Shown here one piece after another: positions 7,903 through 17,139 of a DNA stretch of 50,166 nucleotides. The DNA comes from Fibrobacter sp. GTDB taxonomy: Bacteria; Fibrobacterota; Fibrobacteria; Fibrobacterales; Fibrobacteraceae. The position numbers were made by a program, and so were the translations under genes. Below the pieces are notes generated by a model. The model had not been told where the DNA came from. It worked only from the letters and a program-made list of their open reading frames with translations, and ran no database searches. The stretch covers positions 1 through 50,166 of the forward strand of contig JAKSIG010000019.1 in assembly GCA_024398955.1 (NCBI GenBank). Reading direction: 5' to 3'. How positions within the stretch are numbered: position 1 is the stretch's first letter; every line of letters begins with the position of its first letter.

Positions 7903-9285
7903 TTACCGATTAATCAGAGCGTCAGCAATAGTTACCCGGTTTCCACCAGCTTGCAGAGATTGCTGCATCGAAGCCTCCGCCATATACAACAGTGAGCTTC
8001 CATCAGAAGCATGGGCTGGCATCACCGCAACGCCCATACTGAGAGTCGACCCAAGAACGCCATCGCCATAGGCAATCTGCAACTGGGCAATTTCGTTGCG
8101 AATCTTTTCAGCACGCTGCTTAGTGATATGCAAATCAGCACCCGGAAGAATCACGCAAAATACATTGCCGTCATAGCGGCAAGGAATATCTTCGTTGCGG
8201 ATATAATTCGGCAAACGCTGGCCCAATTCCCACAGAAGCTGTTCCACAGCATGGCGACCGCGGCTCTGCTGAATTCCATCCACAGCTTCAGGATACATCA
8301 TAATAAGCCCAATGGGGGTCTTATGACGAATTGCCGCAGAAACTTCACGAGCCAGGGACTCTTCCATATACCGTCTGTTGAAAAGTCCGGTCAAATCATC
8401 GCGAATACTTTGAGCCTTGTAACGCACATTCAGATCCTGGTTTGCGACATACAGGCCGAAGGTGGTTGCAATAAAGCTGACCTTGGCATGCCAATCATCC
8501 AAGGATTCGTTGTCAGGAAGAGAGTCCACCTGCAACGAGAAAATGCCAAAATGCTCTTCAAAGCCTTCGATAGGAGCACAGAAGGAAACTCCCTGAGGAT
8601 GGTGGTGCAAGTGAGTACAACCACCAGAAAGATCAGGCTTCGAATAGTCAGAAATCACAATATCGCCGGAATTGTAGCTTGCGCATTCACCCGGTCGAAT
8701 AACGTCATCGCTAATGACGTTTTCACCAAAAGAGAAAATCTTATGAAGGTCAGTCTGGGTTCCTGCATACATGTAAAGGATTCCAGAAGCCTTTGGAAAC
8801 ATTTCCGGCAAAAGCTTTTCGAGACAGTCCAAAACTTCCTTAAAAGGACGATCCTTAAAGATGCATTTGGCATAGCCTTTCCAGGATTCTAGCGGGAAAC
8901 TTGCATTCAAACCATTTTCAGCAATTTCGTTCAGAAAATCCTTAGCCGACTTAGCCCCAGGAGGCAACTGAAGGTTTCCTCCCTCAGGAAGAGGATTTTC
9001 AAGGGGAGACATTGACTTTTCCCCCTCTTCCATAGGAACCGCATTCTGAATGCCCGTAATCTTATCCAGCTGAGAGGCCTTGATCGTTTCCAGGTTCTCG
9101 TTGAAATTGGCTTCGGCGTTCTCAAGCTTTCGTTTGCAGAGAGTGTAAAGGACAAAGCCTAGCACAGCCCCCCAGGCTCCCATAAACGCGAACTTTCCGG
9201 AAAGAGGAATCGTAGCCTCAGGAACAAAAAAAGAAACACATACTCCTGCCACAAAAGCAAAGAGCCAGATAATGTAAGTTGCCAT
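7903..9285 (-). CDS. GAF-GGDEF-like membrane protein with a degenerate active site
   Basis: The protein has two N-terminal TM segments (about residues 4-22 and 31-50), a linker, a GAF-like region (about 140-285) and a C-terminal GGDEF-type domain starting at the canonical DDLTGLFNRRYMEE. The catalytic loop, normally RYGGDEF, reads RYDGNVF (about 370-376), and the metal-binding segment normally like DIDHFK reads MMYPEAVD. It therefore probably does not make cyclic-di-GMP and may act as a receptor or scaffold. Of two ATGs, the one at 9285 is chosen because AGAAGG lies 7 bases before it, whereas it is only one base from the ATG at 9291. It precedes the MMPL exporter by 17 bases. Confidence 0.8.
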   Translation of the reverse strand: MATYIIWLFAFVAGVCVSFFVPEATIPLSGKFAFMGAWGAVLGFVLYTLCKRKLENAEANFNENLETIKASQLDKITGIQNAVPMEEGEKSMSPLENPLPEGGNLQLPPGAKSAKDFLNEIAENGLNASFPLESWKGYAKCIFKDRPFKEVLDCLEKLLPEMFPKASGILYMYAGTQTDLHKIFSFGENVISDDVIRPGECASYNSGDIVISDYSKPDLSGGCTHLHHHPQGVSFCAPIEGFEEHFGIFSLQVDSLPDNESLDDWHAKVSFIATTFGLYVANQDLNVRYKAQSIRDDLTGLFNRRYMEESLAREVSAAIRHKTPIGLIMMYPEAVDGIQQSRGRHAVEQLLWELGQRLPNYIRNEDIPCRYDGNVFCVILPGADLHITKQRAEKIRNEIAQLQIAYGDGVLGSTLSMGVAVMPAHASDGSSLLYMAEASMQQSLQAGGNRVTIADALINR

Positions 9286-9392
9286 AGTCATACCTTCTAA
9301 TTTACTTATTTAATTTAAAGGTGGCATTAAGGCACTATCAATTCGTCTTTAATTTAAGACAACTCATCCTTCCTTATTCTAAATTTTAGCCT

Positions 9393-11978
9393 ATGACTAT
9401 TCTCGAAAAGATTGCCCTTGCCCTCCCCTCCGTTGAATCTCCCGCCCGCTATATGGGTGGTGAAGCCAACAGCGTGGTAAAAGACCACAATCAAATGCTC
9501 TGCCGAATGGCATTCGTATTTCCTGACAAATACGAAATCGGCATGAGCAACAATGGCATTCGAATTCTCTACCATGTCATTAACAAGGAACCGGACCTGC
9601 TGTGCGAAGTGAGTTTCGCCCCCTGGGAAGACATGGCTAAGGAAATGGAGAAATACGACATTCCCCTATATAGCTATGCAAGCTATACACCCGTCAGGGA
9701 TTTCGAAGTTCTGGGCATGACTCTTCAGACAGAATTGAACTTTACCAACGTTCCTTATGTCCTGGACTTGGCACGAGTCTGTACCTGGAGTAAAGACCGT
9801 AAAGAAGAAGATCCTATCGTTGTAGCGGGTGGACCCGCCATGGCAAACCCCGAACCGGTGGCAGACTTCTTTGACGCCTTCATGATTGGCGACGGCGAAG
9901 AAATGATTATCAAGTTCCTGCGTTGCGTGGGCGAAGGCCGCAAGGCAGGACTTAAGCGTAAGCAGATTCTTGAGAATTTATCCAAAATCGACGGAGTATA
10001 CATTCCAAGCCTGGTGCCCACTGTCGTAAATGAATTTGGCGACATCGTTCCTGCAGAACCAGCAACTGGCATGTACGAAAAGACAAACGGAGTACGCCGC
10101 CAGTTCATCCCCGTAATGGACCGCAAGAACTACCCTGTCAAGAACCTCATTGGCAACATGCAGTTGGTCCATAACCGCTTTAGCGTGGAAGTCATGCGCG
10201 GTTGCGCTCAAGGTTGCCGTTTCTGTCAGGCAGGCGTCTGGTATAGACCTTGCCGTGAGCTGGATCCCGACGACGTTCTTGAAATTGCCAAGGAAGGCAT
10301 CAAGGCTACCGGCGAGCGCGAACTGGGACTTCTAAGCCTTTCTACCGCAGACTACAAGCCGGTAGAAGGCCTTACCGACTCCATTATCGACGACCCGTTC
10401 TTCGACACCGTTGACGTTAGCCTCCCCAGCATCCGCGTCAACGCATTCGGCGAAACTCTTGCACAGAAAATTTCTGCCCTGAAGGGCGGCCGCAGCGCCA
10501 CCTTCGCTCCCGAAACAGGTTCCGAACGAATCCGCAAGATGATCAACAAGACCATCAGCGACCAGGACATGTATAACGCCGCAGAGCACGCCTTCTCCAG
10601 CGGTTTCAACAAGATCAAGCTGTACACCATGATCGGCTTCCCCACCGAAAACCTAGAAGACATGGAAGCCTTCTGCAAGCTTATCGAAAACCTGGTAAAG
10701 ATTGGCCGCAAGTATTTGCGCGGCTGCCAGATTGCAGTTTCCATGGGCATTCTCATTCCCAAGTCTTTTACCGGTCTTCAGTGGGCACCCTTCATGGATA
10801 AGGAAACCGCCCTGAAGCACATCCGCTTTGTTCGCGAGCGCTTCTTTAAGCACCCCAACGTAAAGGTGAACTGGGCCGGCTGGGAAATGAGCCACCTGGA
10901 AGCTGTCTATAGCCGCGGCGACCGTCGCTTGGCTCAAGTAATTTACGCGGGCTACAAGAAGGGACTCACCTTCGAAAGCGACGCCTACCGTTTCAATTAC
11001 GACGCATGGCTCCAGGTTTGGGAAGAATGCGGCTACGACACCAGCTGGGTCTACCGCACCCGTGAAAAGGAAGAAGTTTTCCCCTGGGACTTCATCCACG
11101 CAGGAACCACCAAGCAGTATCTGCGCCGTGAATGGGAAAAGGCATTCGATCCGAACTCCGCACCCGTTCCCAACTGCAAGTGGGGCGACTGCCAGAAGTG
11201 CGGCATTCCGGGTTTTGGTGCAGAAATCCATTTGGCCGACAATCCGGTGCGACATGCCGCACCCAGCCGCACTCCCGAAGAAATCAAAAAACTGGTGGCA
11301 GACCGACGCCCCAAGCAAAAGGACTGCTTCAGCTACAAGATTACCTTCAAGAAGACGGGCCTCAGCCGCTTCCTGCCCCATCACAACATGCTGAGCTTCT
11401 TTGAACGAACCTTCCTGTGCGCAGGAATCCCCATCAAGTTCAGCGAAGGCTTTAGCCCCAAGCCCCGCATCGTGAACATGGGCGCTTTGCCCCTGGGTCT
11501 TGAAACCTACTGCGAAATCATCAGCGTGGAACTTCTGAAGCCTCTGGACATTTCCAAGGAAGGCCTCCCCGAAACCATGAAGAAGCTTTCTGCTCCTTTC
11601 CCCCGCGGCATGGAAATCGTAAACATCGAGCCCTTGCAGGACAAGCTTTCAAAGCATTTCCCCAAGGCAATGATTTATAGCTACACGCCCGACGAACTGG
11701 AGGAATCTGTCGCTAGGAACATTTTGAACATGTTCAGCAATAAGACTCTTCCGGTGATGCTTAACCACCGCGGTCAGGAAATCAATCTGAATGAACACGT
11801 ACTGGACCTGCAGATCCAAGGAAAGACGATCCTCGTGAAGGCCAAGTGCAACGAAATGGGCGGAACAGCAAGCCCCTTCAACATTTACGCCGGCCTGCTA
11901 GGTAAGGAATACGACCCCAAGAAGGTGGACGACGAAACCCGCAAGTTCCTCATCAAGAAAATCGCCATGGATTTCTAA
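9393..11978 (+). CDS. Fused radical-SAM / DUF2344 protein
   Basis: This 861-residue protein fuses a B12-binding-like N-terminal region and radical-SAM core with a C-terminal DUF2344 domain, the architecture of the uncharacterised TIGR03960/TIGR03936 pair. The radical-SAM cluster is C271-x3-C275-x2-C278 in RGCAQGCRFCQAG. ATFAPETGSERIRKMINK and KLYTMIGFPTE are core radical-SAM strands. A further Cys set, C595, C600 and C603 (CKWGDCQKC), may bind a second cluster or zinc between the domains. The C-terminal part starts at about 650 with YKITFKKTGLSRFLPHHNML and SEGFSPKPR. The reaction is unknown; a role in RNA or ribosome modification has been suggested for relatives. No clear ribosome-binding site precedes the ATG. 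Confidence 0.9.
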   Translation: MTILEKIALALPSVESPARYMGGEANSVVKDHNQMLCRMAFVFPDKYEIGMSNNGIRILYHVINKEPDLLCEVSFAPWEDMAKEMEKYDIPLYSYASYTPVRDFEVLGMTLQTELNFTNVPYVLDLARVCTWSKDRKEEDPIVVAGGPAMANPEPVADFFDAFMIGDGEEMIIKFLRCVGEGRKAGLKRKQILENLSKIDGVYIPSLVPTVVNEFGDIVPAEPATGMYEKTNGVRRQFIPVMDRKNYPVKNLIGNMQLVHNRFSVEVMRGCAQGCRFCQAGVWYRPCRELDPDDVLEIAKEGIKATGERELGLLSLSTADYKPVEGLTDSIIDDPFFDTVDVSLPSIRVNAFGETLAQKISALKGGRSATFAPETGSERIRKMINKTISDQDMYNAAEHAFSSGFNKIKLYTMIGFPTENLEDMEAFCKLIENLVKIGRKYLRGCQIAVSMGILIPKSFTGLQWAPFMDKETALKHIRFVRERFFKHPNVKVNWAGWEMSHLEAVYSRGDRRLAQVIYAGYKKGLTFESDAYRFNYDAWLQVWEECGYDTSWVYRTREKEEVFPWDFIHAGTTKQYLRREWEKAFDPNSAPVPNCKWGDCQKCGIPGFGAEIHLADNPVRHAAPSRTPEEIKKLVADRRPKQKDCFSYKITFKKTGLSRFLPHHNMLSFFERTFLCAGIPIKFSEGFSPKPRIVNMGALPLGLETYCEIISVELLKPLDISKEGLPETMKKLSAPFPRGMEIVNIEPLQDKLSKHFPKAMIYSYTPDELEESVARNILNMFSNKTLPVMLNHRGQEINLNEHVLDLQIQGKTILVKAKCNEMGGTASPFNIYAGLLGKEYDPKKVDDETRKFLIKKIAMDF

Positions 11979-12005
11979 AGCAAGGGCAACGGAACCCACG
12001 AAATT

Positions 12006-12035
12006 TAGCCGCTCCTAACGGGGCGGCTACTTTTT
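12006..12035 (+). terminator. Terminator after the radical-SAM gene
   Basis: TAGCCGCTCC (12006-12015) pairs with GGGGCGGCTA (12020-12029) with one G-T wobble and a TAAC loop, followed by CTTTTT. Confidence 0.85.
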
Positions 12036-12057
12036 ACAGGAATCTCTGAAGACGAGA

Positions 12058-12270
12058 TTATTCTGCAGGGAGAATAATTTCGATATGACTCGTGCTCACA
12101 TTCAGGAAGTGTGTTCTGAAAAGGTCCTTTTCGGAACGGTCGCTAACCTTTACCTGAGTCACGGCAATAAAATCCTTATTTTCGCGGATATAATCCGTAA
12201 GGCGTTCGTCACGAAGAGTGTCGATTTCGCCGGTAATAATAAAACTGTCTGTCCAAATCTTTACGAGCAT
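12058..12270 (-). CDS. Small conserved-looking protein of unknown function
   Basis: A 70-residue soluble protein beginning MLVKIWTDSF. Its pattern of alternating beta strands (WTDSFIITGEI, FIAVTQVKV, HFLNVSTSHIEIILP) separated by a helix (LTDYIRENK) is what one expects of a compact beta-rich domain and resembles small domains of the DUF6812 type, although I cannot confirm that. It stands alone, antisense to its neighbours, with TTAGGA just before the ATG at a short distance. The overlapping plus-strand frame looks random in composition and is not reported. Confidence 0.55.
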   Translation of the reverse strand: MLVKIWTDSFIITGEIDTLRDERLTDYIRENKDFIAVTQVKVSDRSEKDLFRTHFLNVSTSHIEIILPAE

Positions 12271-12407
12271 GTCCTAAATATAAAGATTTTTATGATTGCA
12301 AGTAGATAAAAAGCATTTTTTCTGTCGTAAATATTGCAGTTTTGCAATTTGAGTGTATTTTAATTTAGGTAAAAACGATTTTAACCTGATTAAAAAAGGA
12401 GTTTATT

Positions 12408-13205
12408 ATGGCTACAAAGAAAAAAGAGCTCCAGGTGACCCCGGGACAAATGATGTATCATAATACAAACTTTATGGACAGCGACATCGGTCGTCCCATT
12501 CGTATTCTGTCTGAATTTTTAGGTCCCCACCAGGTTTTTGAACAAGAAGATGTCAAGAACACCATCGTGTTCTTCGGATCTGCACGCACCTTGCCAATGA
12601 CCGAAATCAACAAGCGTCGCAAAGGTTGCAAGAACAAGAAAGAATTGGAAAGACTAAAGGCTCTGGAAAAAGTCGCACGCTACTACGACGACGCCCGCAA
12701 GCTAGGCGCCATGCTCGGCAAATGGGCAAACAAGCGTAAAGACGGTTACGCCATCATGACCGGCGGTGGTCCGGGCATCATGGAAGCAGGCAACCGCGGA
12801 GCAAGCGACGTGGGTACACCATCCATCGGTCTTAACATCAAACTGCCTTTTGAACAGCATCCGAATCCCTATATCGACGACGCCTTAAACCTCCAGTTCC
12901 GTTACTTCTTTGTGCGTAAGTACTGGTTCCTGAAAAAGGCTCGCGCCCTAATCGCATTCCCCGGCGGTTTCGGCACCATGGACGAACTATTCGAAATGCT
13001 GACCTTGGTGCAAACGAACAAGTATGCCCAGCAAATGCCCATCATTGTCTTCGGCAGTGAATTCTGGAAGAAGACCGTAAACTGGGAATACTTCGCAGAA
13101 ACAGGCATGATTAATAAGGAGGATCTAAAGCTGTTCCATTTCTGCGATAGCGTCGACGAAGCCTACAAGATCGTTACAGAGACCTTGGAAGCCCAGGACA
13201 AGTAA
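12408..13205 (+). CDS. LOG-family (YgdH/cytokinin-activating-like) nucleotide phosphoribohydrolase
   Basis: The Rossmann-like protein of 265 residues carries both LOG signatures: GGGPGIMEAGNRGA near 123 and PGGFGTMDELFE near 186, the latter forming the nucleotide-binding active site. Family members hydrolyse the N-glycosidic bond of nucleoside 5'-monophosphates; those in bacteria are often called lysine decarboxylases in error. An N-terminal extension of about 45 residues precedes the core strand IVFFGSART. The ATG follows AAAGGAG at 6 bases. It is a single-gene unit between two terminators. Confidence 0.9.
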   Translation: MATKKKELQVTPGQMMYHNTNFMDSDIGRPIRILSEFLGPHQVFEQEDVKNTIVFFGSARTLPMTEINKRRKGCKNKKELERLKALEKVARYYDDARKLGAMLGKWANKRKDGYAIMTGGGPGIMEAGNRGASDVGTPSIGLNIKLPFEQHPNPYIDDALNLQFRYFFVRKYWFLKKARALIAFPGGFGTMDELFEMLTLVQTNKYAQQMPIIVFGSEFWKKTVNWEYFAETGMINKEDLKLFHFCDSVDEAYKIVTETLEAQDK

Positions 13206-13226
13206 ATAAAAAAGCTTTCCAGTTTA

Positions 13227-13256
13227 GGGACTCTGCCTTAGCGGAGTCCCTTTTTT
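13227..13256 (+). terminator. Terminator after the LOG-family gene
   Basis: GGGACTCTGC (13227-13236) pairs with GCGGAGTCCC (13241-13250) with one wobble and a CTTA loop, followed by six T. Confidence 0.92.
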
Positions 13257-13268
13257 CTGTAGAGCGAT

Positions 13269-13297
13269 TTTTTACTAAACATTCAAAAAGCTATAAT
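13269..13297 (+). promoter_or_regulatory. Promoter placing the start point at the kinase ATG
   Basis: A perfect -10 TATAAT (13292-13297) ends 6 bases before the ATG at 13304, with a poor T-rich -35 (TTTTTA, 13269-13274, 17-base spacer). If used, the transcript would start at or within a base or two of the ATG and be leaderless. Confidence 0.5.
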
Positions 13298-13303
13298 TGG
13301 TAC

Positions 13304-14401
13304 ATGCTCCGAAATTTTTTAGCAGAATCATTAGACAGGCTTTCTCGAAATCTAGCACTACGACCAAATTACACCATGGAAGAATACCAACGGTGGTTTG
13401 ACCAGAATCCTGAATTTCTGCATAATGGAGCAGCTCAGCGCATTGAGCTAGTCGAGCCCTTGACTTTAGAGGGAACAAACAACCTCTACAGAGCCAAGCA
13501 CTGGCTAGAACATCCTGGCGACAAAACCCGCTACGCCGAACAGGAAATCGTCATCAAGATTTGTAAATTCTGGGCGCCCCCAGGCAAGAATCGTCTCCAT
13601 AGGTTGAATATGCTGTTGAGCGCCTTTCAGGATGAAATCCGCATCAACAACTTGATTCACGCCACAAATATCGAAGGCGTCGTCCAGAGCATGGGGGGCG
13701 GACTCGCAGGAAGGCACCCGTTCCTTAAGATGGAATTCATCAAAGGCTGTTCTCTAGACAGAACTTTTAGAACAGACCTAAGTGACGACGAAATACTGCA
13801 CCGTGTAGCGCAACTTGCCTACTTGGCCAATACCATTAGCCAACTTCACTATTACCAGGTAGTCCATAAGGATCTTAAGCCAAAGAACCTGCTTCTTTGC
13901 CAAAACCCGCAACATAAGAACAACCACAAGATTCTAATATGCGATTTTGGCTACGCACAGGCAAAAATGCGAGAAACGGTCACCGAATACGGTGGACAGA
14001 TGACTCCCTGTTACAGCGCTCCAGAACAGGCTATCATGGGCGAAAACCTTTCTGCCTCCGTCGACTATTTCAGCTTCGGTATTATTGTGCACGAATACTT
14101 GACAGGCCGCAAACTTTTCCCAAAGGCCATGGATATTTTTGCAGAAGACGGTTACCGTATTACAGACCGTTATCTGGAGCATTTGAAAACAGGACGTGAA
14201 AATAGCTTCAACGACCCCCGATTCCCTGAGCTGGCCCAGTGGATCGACAACCTAACCATTTTCGACAGTTTTGAACGCATGCAGAGCTGTCCTAACCTTT
14301 TTGACATTGCCCACAAACTTCGTGAACAGGTAAACGCACAAGGCTATCGTGATGTAAACACCGACTTCCTGTGGAACCAGCTACACGAATACAACCGATA
14401 G
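13304..14401 (+). CDS. Hanks-type Ser/Thr protein kinase
   Basis: A 365-residue cytoplasmic kinase without TM segments. Visible motifs are the ATP-binding Lys in IVIKICKF (K85), the catalytic loop HKDLKPKN (H188-K189-D190), the DFG triplet (214-216) in LICDFGYAQ, and APEQ (239-242). The glycine-rich loop is atypical (LTLEGTNNLYRAK), so nucleotide binding may be unusual, but the catalytic residues are complete. The N-terminal 50 residues form a helical extension. Substrates cannot be read. The next gene begins 14 bases after the stop, and an in-frame GTG for it even overlaps this gene, so the two are probably coexpressed and may be functionally linked. Confidence 0.88.
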   Translation: MLRNFLAESLDRLSRNLALRPNYTMEEYQRWFDQNPEFLHNGAAQRIELVEPLTLEGTNNLYRAKHWLEHPGDKTRYAEQEIVIKICKFWAPPGKNRLHRLNMLLSAFQDEIRINNLIHATNIEGVVQSMGGGLAGRHPFLKMEFIKGCSLDRTFRTDLSDDEILHRVAQLAYLANTISQLHYYQVVHKDLKPKNLLLCQNPQHKNNHKILICDFGYAQAKMRETVTEYGGQMTPCYSAPEQAIMGENLSASVDYFSFGIIVHEYLTGRKLFPKAMDIFAEDGYRITDRYLEHLKTGRENSFNDPRFPELAQWIDNLTIFDSFERMQSCPNLFDIAHKLREQVNAQGYRDVNTDFLWNQLHEYNR

Positions 14402-14415
14402 GTTATGCAACCTTT

Positions 14416-15924
14416 ATGAAAAAGCTGAAGGCAATTCCATCTCTCGTAAAGTCTTTTCTAAAAAAATTAAAGCCCGTACACTATGTAGTGCTGGTTATTG
14501 TTCTTGCCCTAGGAATTTTCAACGGCATTACAGGGTTAGCCCCGCAAATCAAGCAGCACAGCCGAGAAAACAACATTGTCAAAACGTTCAATCGCTGGTG
14601 GAAAGATACCGGAGCACAAGAATTCAAGGCTGTTGGATTGGAACCAACCAAGCAGCTAAAGGCCGAAGAATTCCAGCGCTACCGCGAAAAGTATCTACAG
14701 CAAAACCCATCCTACATCATCGAAGAACGTGTAGAAACAATGAAGAAGGACTACCTGGAATGGTGGGAAAATCAGGGTGGACGTCAGTCCTTTTTGCAAG
14801 AGAACGGTCGTTACCCCGATGACGCCGACTACCAGTTGAGTCTAGACACCTGGCTAGACAAATTTACAGACAAGTTTGTACGTTACCGATTCGCATTCGT
14901 TCCAAAGCAGGAACGCTTCGAAAGAACACTTACTAGCTGGATGCTATTTCCGGGAGTGTTAAGTTTTATTGTCTTTGCAGGATTGTTCTTCTTTACCATC
15001 CCCAAGCTATATAGGCGCTGGCCCCTATGGATTTTGGCAGGAAGCATCGTTCTTGCAGCAATCTGCAGCCCAGTGCTGGTTTACATACTGGCAGGAACCA
15101 GTTTCTTTGACCATTATGCAAGCGAACGCTTCATGGGAATGAGTCTCGTCGTCGCGTTCCTCCTGGGAGCAACCGCCTTTGGTTCCAAAAAGCAAGAGAT
15201 TCCCCAGACATATCTGTATGTTTCTGTTGCCGGATTACTCGTCGACATGATTATCAACTGGTTTGCCAATCCAGGAATCTTTGGAACAGCAACCGTTCTT
15301 TCTCCGGTCTGCTTTGGACTGGGCGCTGTTGCTGGTTTAAAAATCGAGCCCAAGCGCAAGACCCGCGACGAAATCATTGCAGAAACCTTAGAAAAGAAGC
15401 TTCAAGAAGAAACGCCAAAGAACCCCATCGCCGAGCGTAAGGCAAAGACAAGGGCTCTCATCGACGAAGGTTTTACCAGTGCAAAAAACTGCAACCAGGA
15501 AAAGGCTCAACAGCAACTGGGGCAAGCGCTGACACTTCTTTTGCAGGAACATCCCGTTGACAAGGCCTTGTTAAAAAGCACCGCAGAACGCATGACAGCC
15601 CCGGATCAGTATCTGGATTTCACAACCACTCAATGGATGGAGTGGGGCGAAATCGCAAAGGCAAAGAACGCACCAGAAGCAGCCATAGCACTTCTTAAGA
15701 AGAGCCTCAGTAAAGAAAAGGACCGGAACTTCGCCCGCAGAGCGCTTTACCTTTTGGGAGAAATCTGCATCAATAACAAAATAGAACTGCAAGACGGCAT
15801 CAATCGCCTTCAAAAGGTTATTGAAATGAACGGCAATGACATGCTAGCCATGCAGGCAAAAAAAATGCTCGAGGCTCAGGGAGCCCCGATTAAGGCAACT
15901 CCTAAAGTAGAGCCGAACGGCTAG
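14416..15924 (+). CDS. Multi-TM protein with a C-terminal helical (TPR-like) tail
   Basis: No family recognised. From the ATG at 14416 (MKKLKAIPS) the protein has 502 residues: one N-terminal TM (about 17-37), a charged extracytoplasmic region rich in Trp/Tyr/Glu (to about 170), then a block of about five to six hydrophobic helices (about 180-320), and a cytoplasmic C-terminal third made of helices with TPR-like spacing (LIDEGFTSAKNCNQEKAQQQ; ALYLLGEICINNK). A GTG at 14371 would add 15 residues and overlap the kinase gene; the ATG is favoured because it gives a normal signal anchor. It follows the kinase directly and could be its substrate or receptor; that is inference. Confidence 0.7.
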   Translation: MKKLKAIPSLVKSFLKKLKPVHYVVLVIVLALGIFNGITGLAPQIKQHSRENNIVKTFNRWWKDTGAQEFKAVGLEPTKQLKAEEFQRYREKYLQQNPSYIIEERVETMKKDYLEWWENQGGRQSFLQENGRYPDDADYQLSLDTWLDKFTDKFVRYRFAFVPKQERFERTLTSWMLFPGVLSFIVFAGLFFFTIPKLYRRWPLWILAGSIVLAAICSPVLVYILAGTSFFDHYASERFMGMSLVVAFLLGATAFGSKKQEIPQTYLYVSVAGLLVDMIINWFANPGIFGTATVLSPVCFGLGAVAGLKIEPKRKTRDEIIAETLEKKLQEETPKNPIAERKAKTRALIDEGFTSAKNCNQEKAQQQLGQALTLLLQEHPVDKALLKSTAERMTAPDQYLDFTTTQWMEWGEIAKAKNAPEAAIALLKKSLSKEKDRNFARRALYLLGEICINNKIELQDGINRLQKVIEMNGNDMLAMQAKKMLEAQGAPIKATPKVEPNG

Positions 15925-15936
15925 TTTAGAAACAGA

Positions 15937-17139
15937 CTATTTCAGGAAGATTACCAAATCGCAGATATAGCTGTTTCCTTCTGTCCAGGTATTGTAGCTG
16001 CACTTTCCATCGTAGAGCAATTCAAGACGCTTCTTAAAAGTAGCTAGCCCCAAGCCACTAGCACCAGGCTTGGGCTTACGGGGATAGTTGCTGTTTTCGG
16101 ACCTAAATTGGATTTTTTCATCATCTTGGGTAATGCGAATATGGGCAAAACTTTTTCCATTTGGGTTCACACAATGCTTCATTGCGTTTTCCATCAAGGG
16201 CATCATTAGAAGCGGCGGAATCTGGCAATGGGGATTTCCAATTTTTGTGTCAAACTGAAAGTCAAAACTTTCGGAAAGACGTAATTTTTCCAATTCCCCA
16301 TATTTCAGTAAAATGTCCACTTCATCCTTCAGCTCGATAAATTTATCAGATGTCTGATACAGCATCACACGCAAAAGCTTACTGAGTTTTGCCATGCTGC
16401 TTTCGGCAAGTTTTGGATCAAAACTAATTAGGCTAGTAATGTTATTTAGCGTATTAAACAAGAAGTGCGGACTCAACTGATTTTTTAAAAAATCAAGTTC
16501 ATATTGCAAAGATGCCTTGTTCTTTTCACGCGTGATAAAAGCTCTAATAAGTTGTCTAGAAAACATGGAAATCATAATGCACAAAAAGCAAATTGCACTC
16601 AAGACAATTACGAACGTAATAATTGTCCAAATGGAAAAATGATTTCGAGCCGCACTAAAGCAATACGACCCCAAAAATTCAGCAAAACCTTCACCCGAAT
16701 TACGCGAAGTAAGGAACGTTACAACTTCTCTTTGAAACAGTACAAAAATCAAGACAAGACTATTGCCAACAAAGTACTTGACATACTTCTTTCGAAAGAA
16801 GAACTTTGGAACAAAATAACGCTGGTTAATAACAAACATGAGCATCGTCGACAAAAGAGTCACATAATACATGCCCAAAGCATTCCACATGACGCCCCTA
16901 TCCGCCATCATGCCGGGATCCAACAAAAGAAGCAACGGGAAAAGTAGAATAAAGGTCCAAATCATGGCCATCAAGAGGGAGGCCGGAACCGGAAGGTTCT
17001 TTCGGGGCTCATTTTCACTCATTAATGCGGCAAGATCCCTTTCGCTCTTGTCAAATTGATCTTCCTGAAGAGACGACAATCTTTCGTGAACACGCCTCCA
17101 AAAAAGCCTTAACCTATTCCTATAGCACCCATTTCCCAT
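15937..17139 (-). CDS. LytS/YehU-type sensor histidine kinase
   Basis: A 400-residue inner-membrane kinase with four predicted TM helices (about 52-75, 88-108, 122-140, 170-195), then the His_kinase domain: the phospho-acceptor box NQLSPHFLFNTLNNI near 235, and the ATPase half with MMPLMENAMKHCV (N box) and GLGLATFKKRLELLY (G box). GAGG lies 7 bases before the ATG. Kinases of this class usually pair with a LytTR response regulator, but none lies next to it here; it is convergent with the multi-TM gene and divergent from the sigma-factor gene. Confidence 0.92.
   Translation of the reverse strand: MGNGCYRNRLRLFWRRVHERLSSLQEDQFDKSERDLAALMSENEPRKNLPVPASLLMAMIWTFILLFPLLLLLDPGMMADRGVMWNALGMYYVTLLSTMLMFVINQRYFVPKFFFRKKYVKYFVGNSLVLIFVLFQREVVTFLTSRNSGEGFAEFLGSYCFSAARNHFSIWTIITFVIVLSAICFLCIMISMFSRQLIRAFITREKNKASLQYELDFLKNQLSPHFLFNTLNNITSLISFDPKLAESSMAKLSKLLRVMLYQTSDKFIELKDEVDILLKYGELEKLRLSESFDFQFDTKIGNPHCQIPPLLMMPLMENAMKHCVNPNGKSFAHIRITQDDEKIQFRSENSNYPRKPKPGASGLGLATFKKRLELLYDGKCSYNTWTEGNSYICDLVIFLK

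Noticed and set aside
12085..12309. A 74-codon plus-strand frame
   Set aside because: It overlaps the more protein-like 70-codon minus-strand gene and lacks a ribosome-binding site.
14416..15924. Rhomboid protease for the multi-TM protein
   Set aside because: The helix count fits loosely, but the Gly-x-Ser-Gly and His catalytic motifs are absent.
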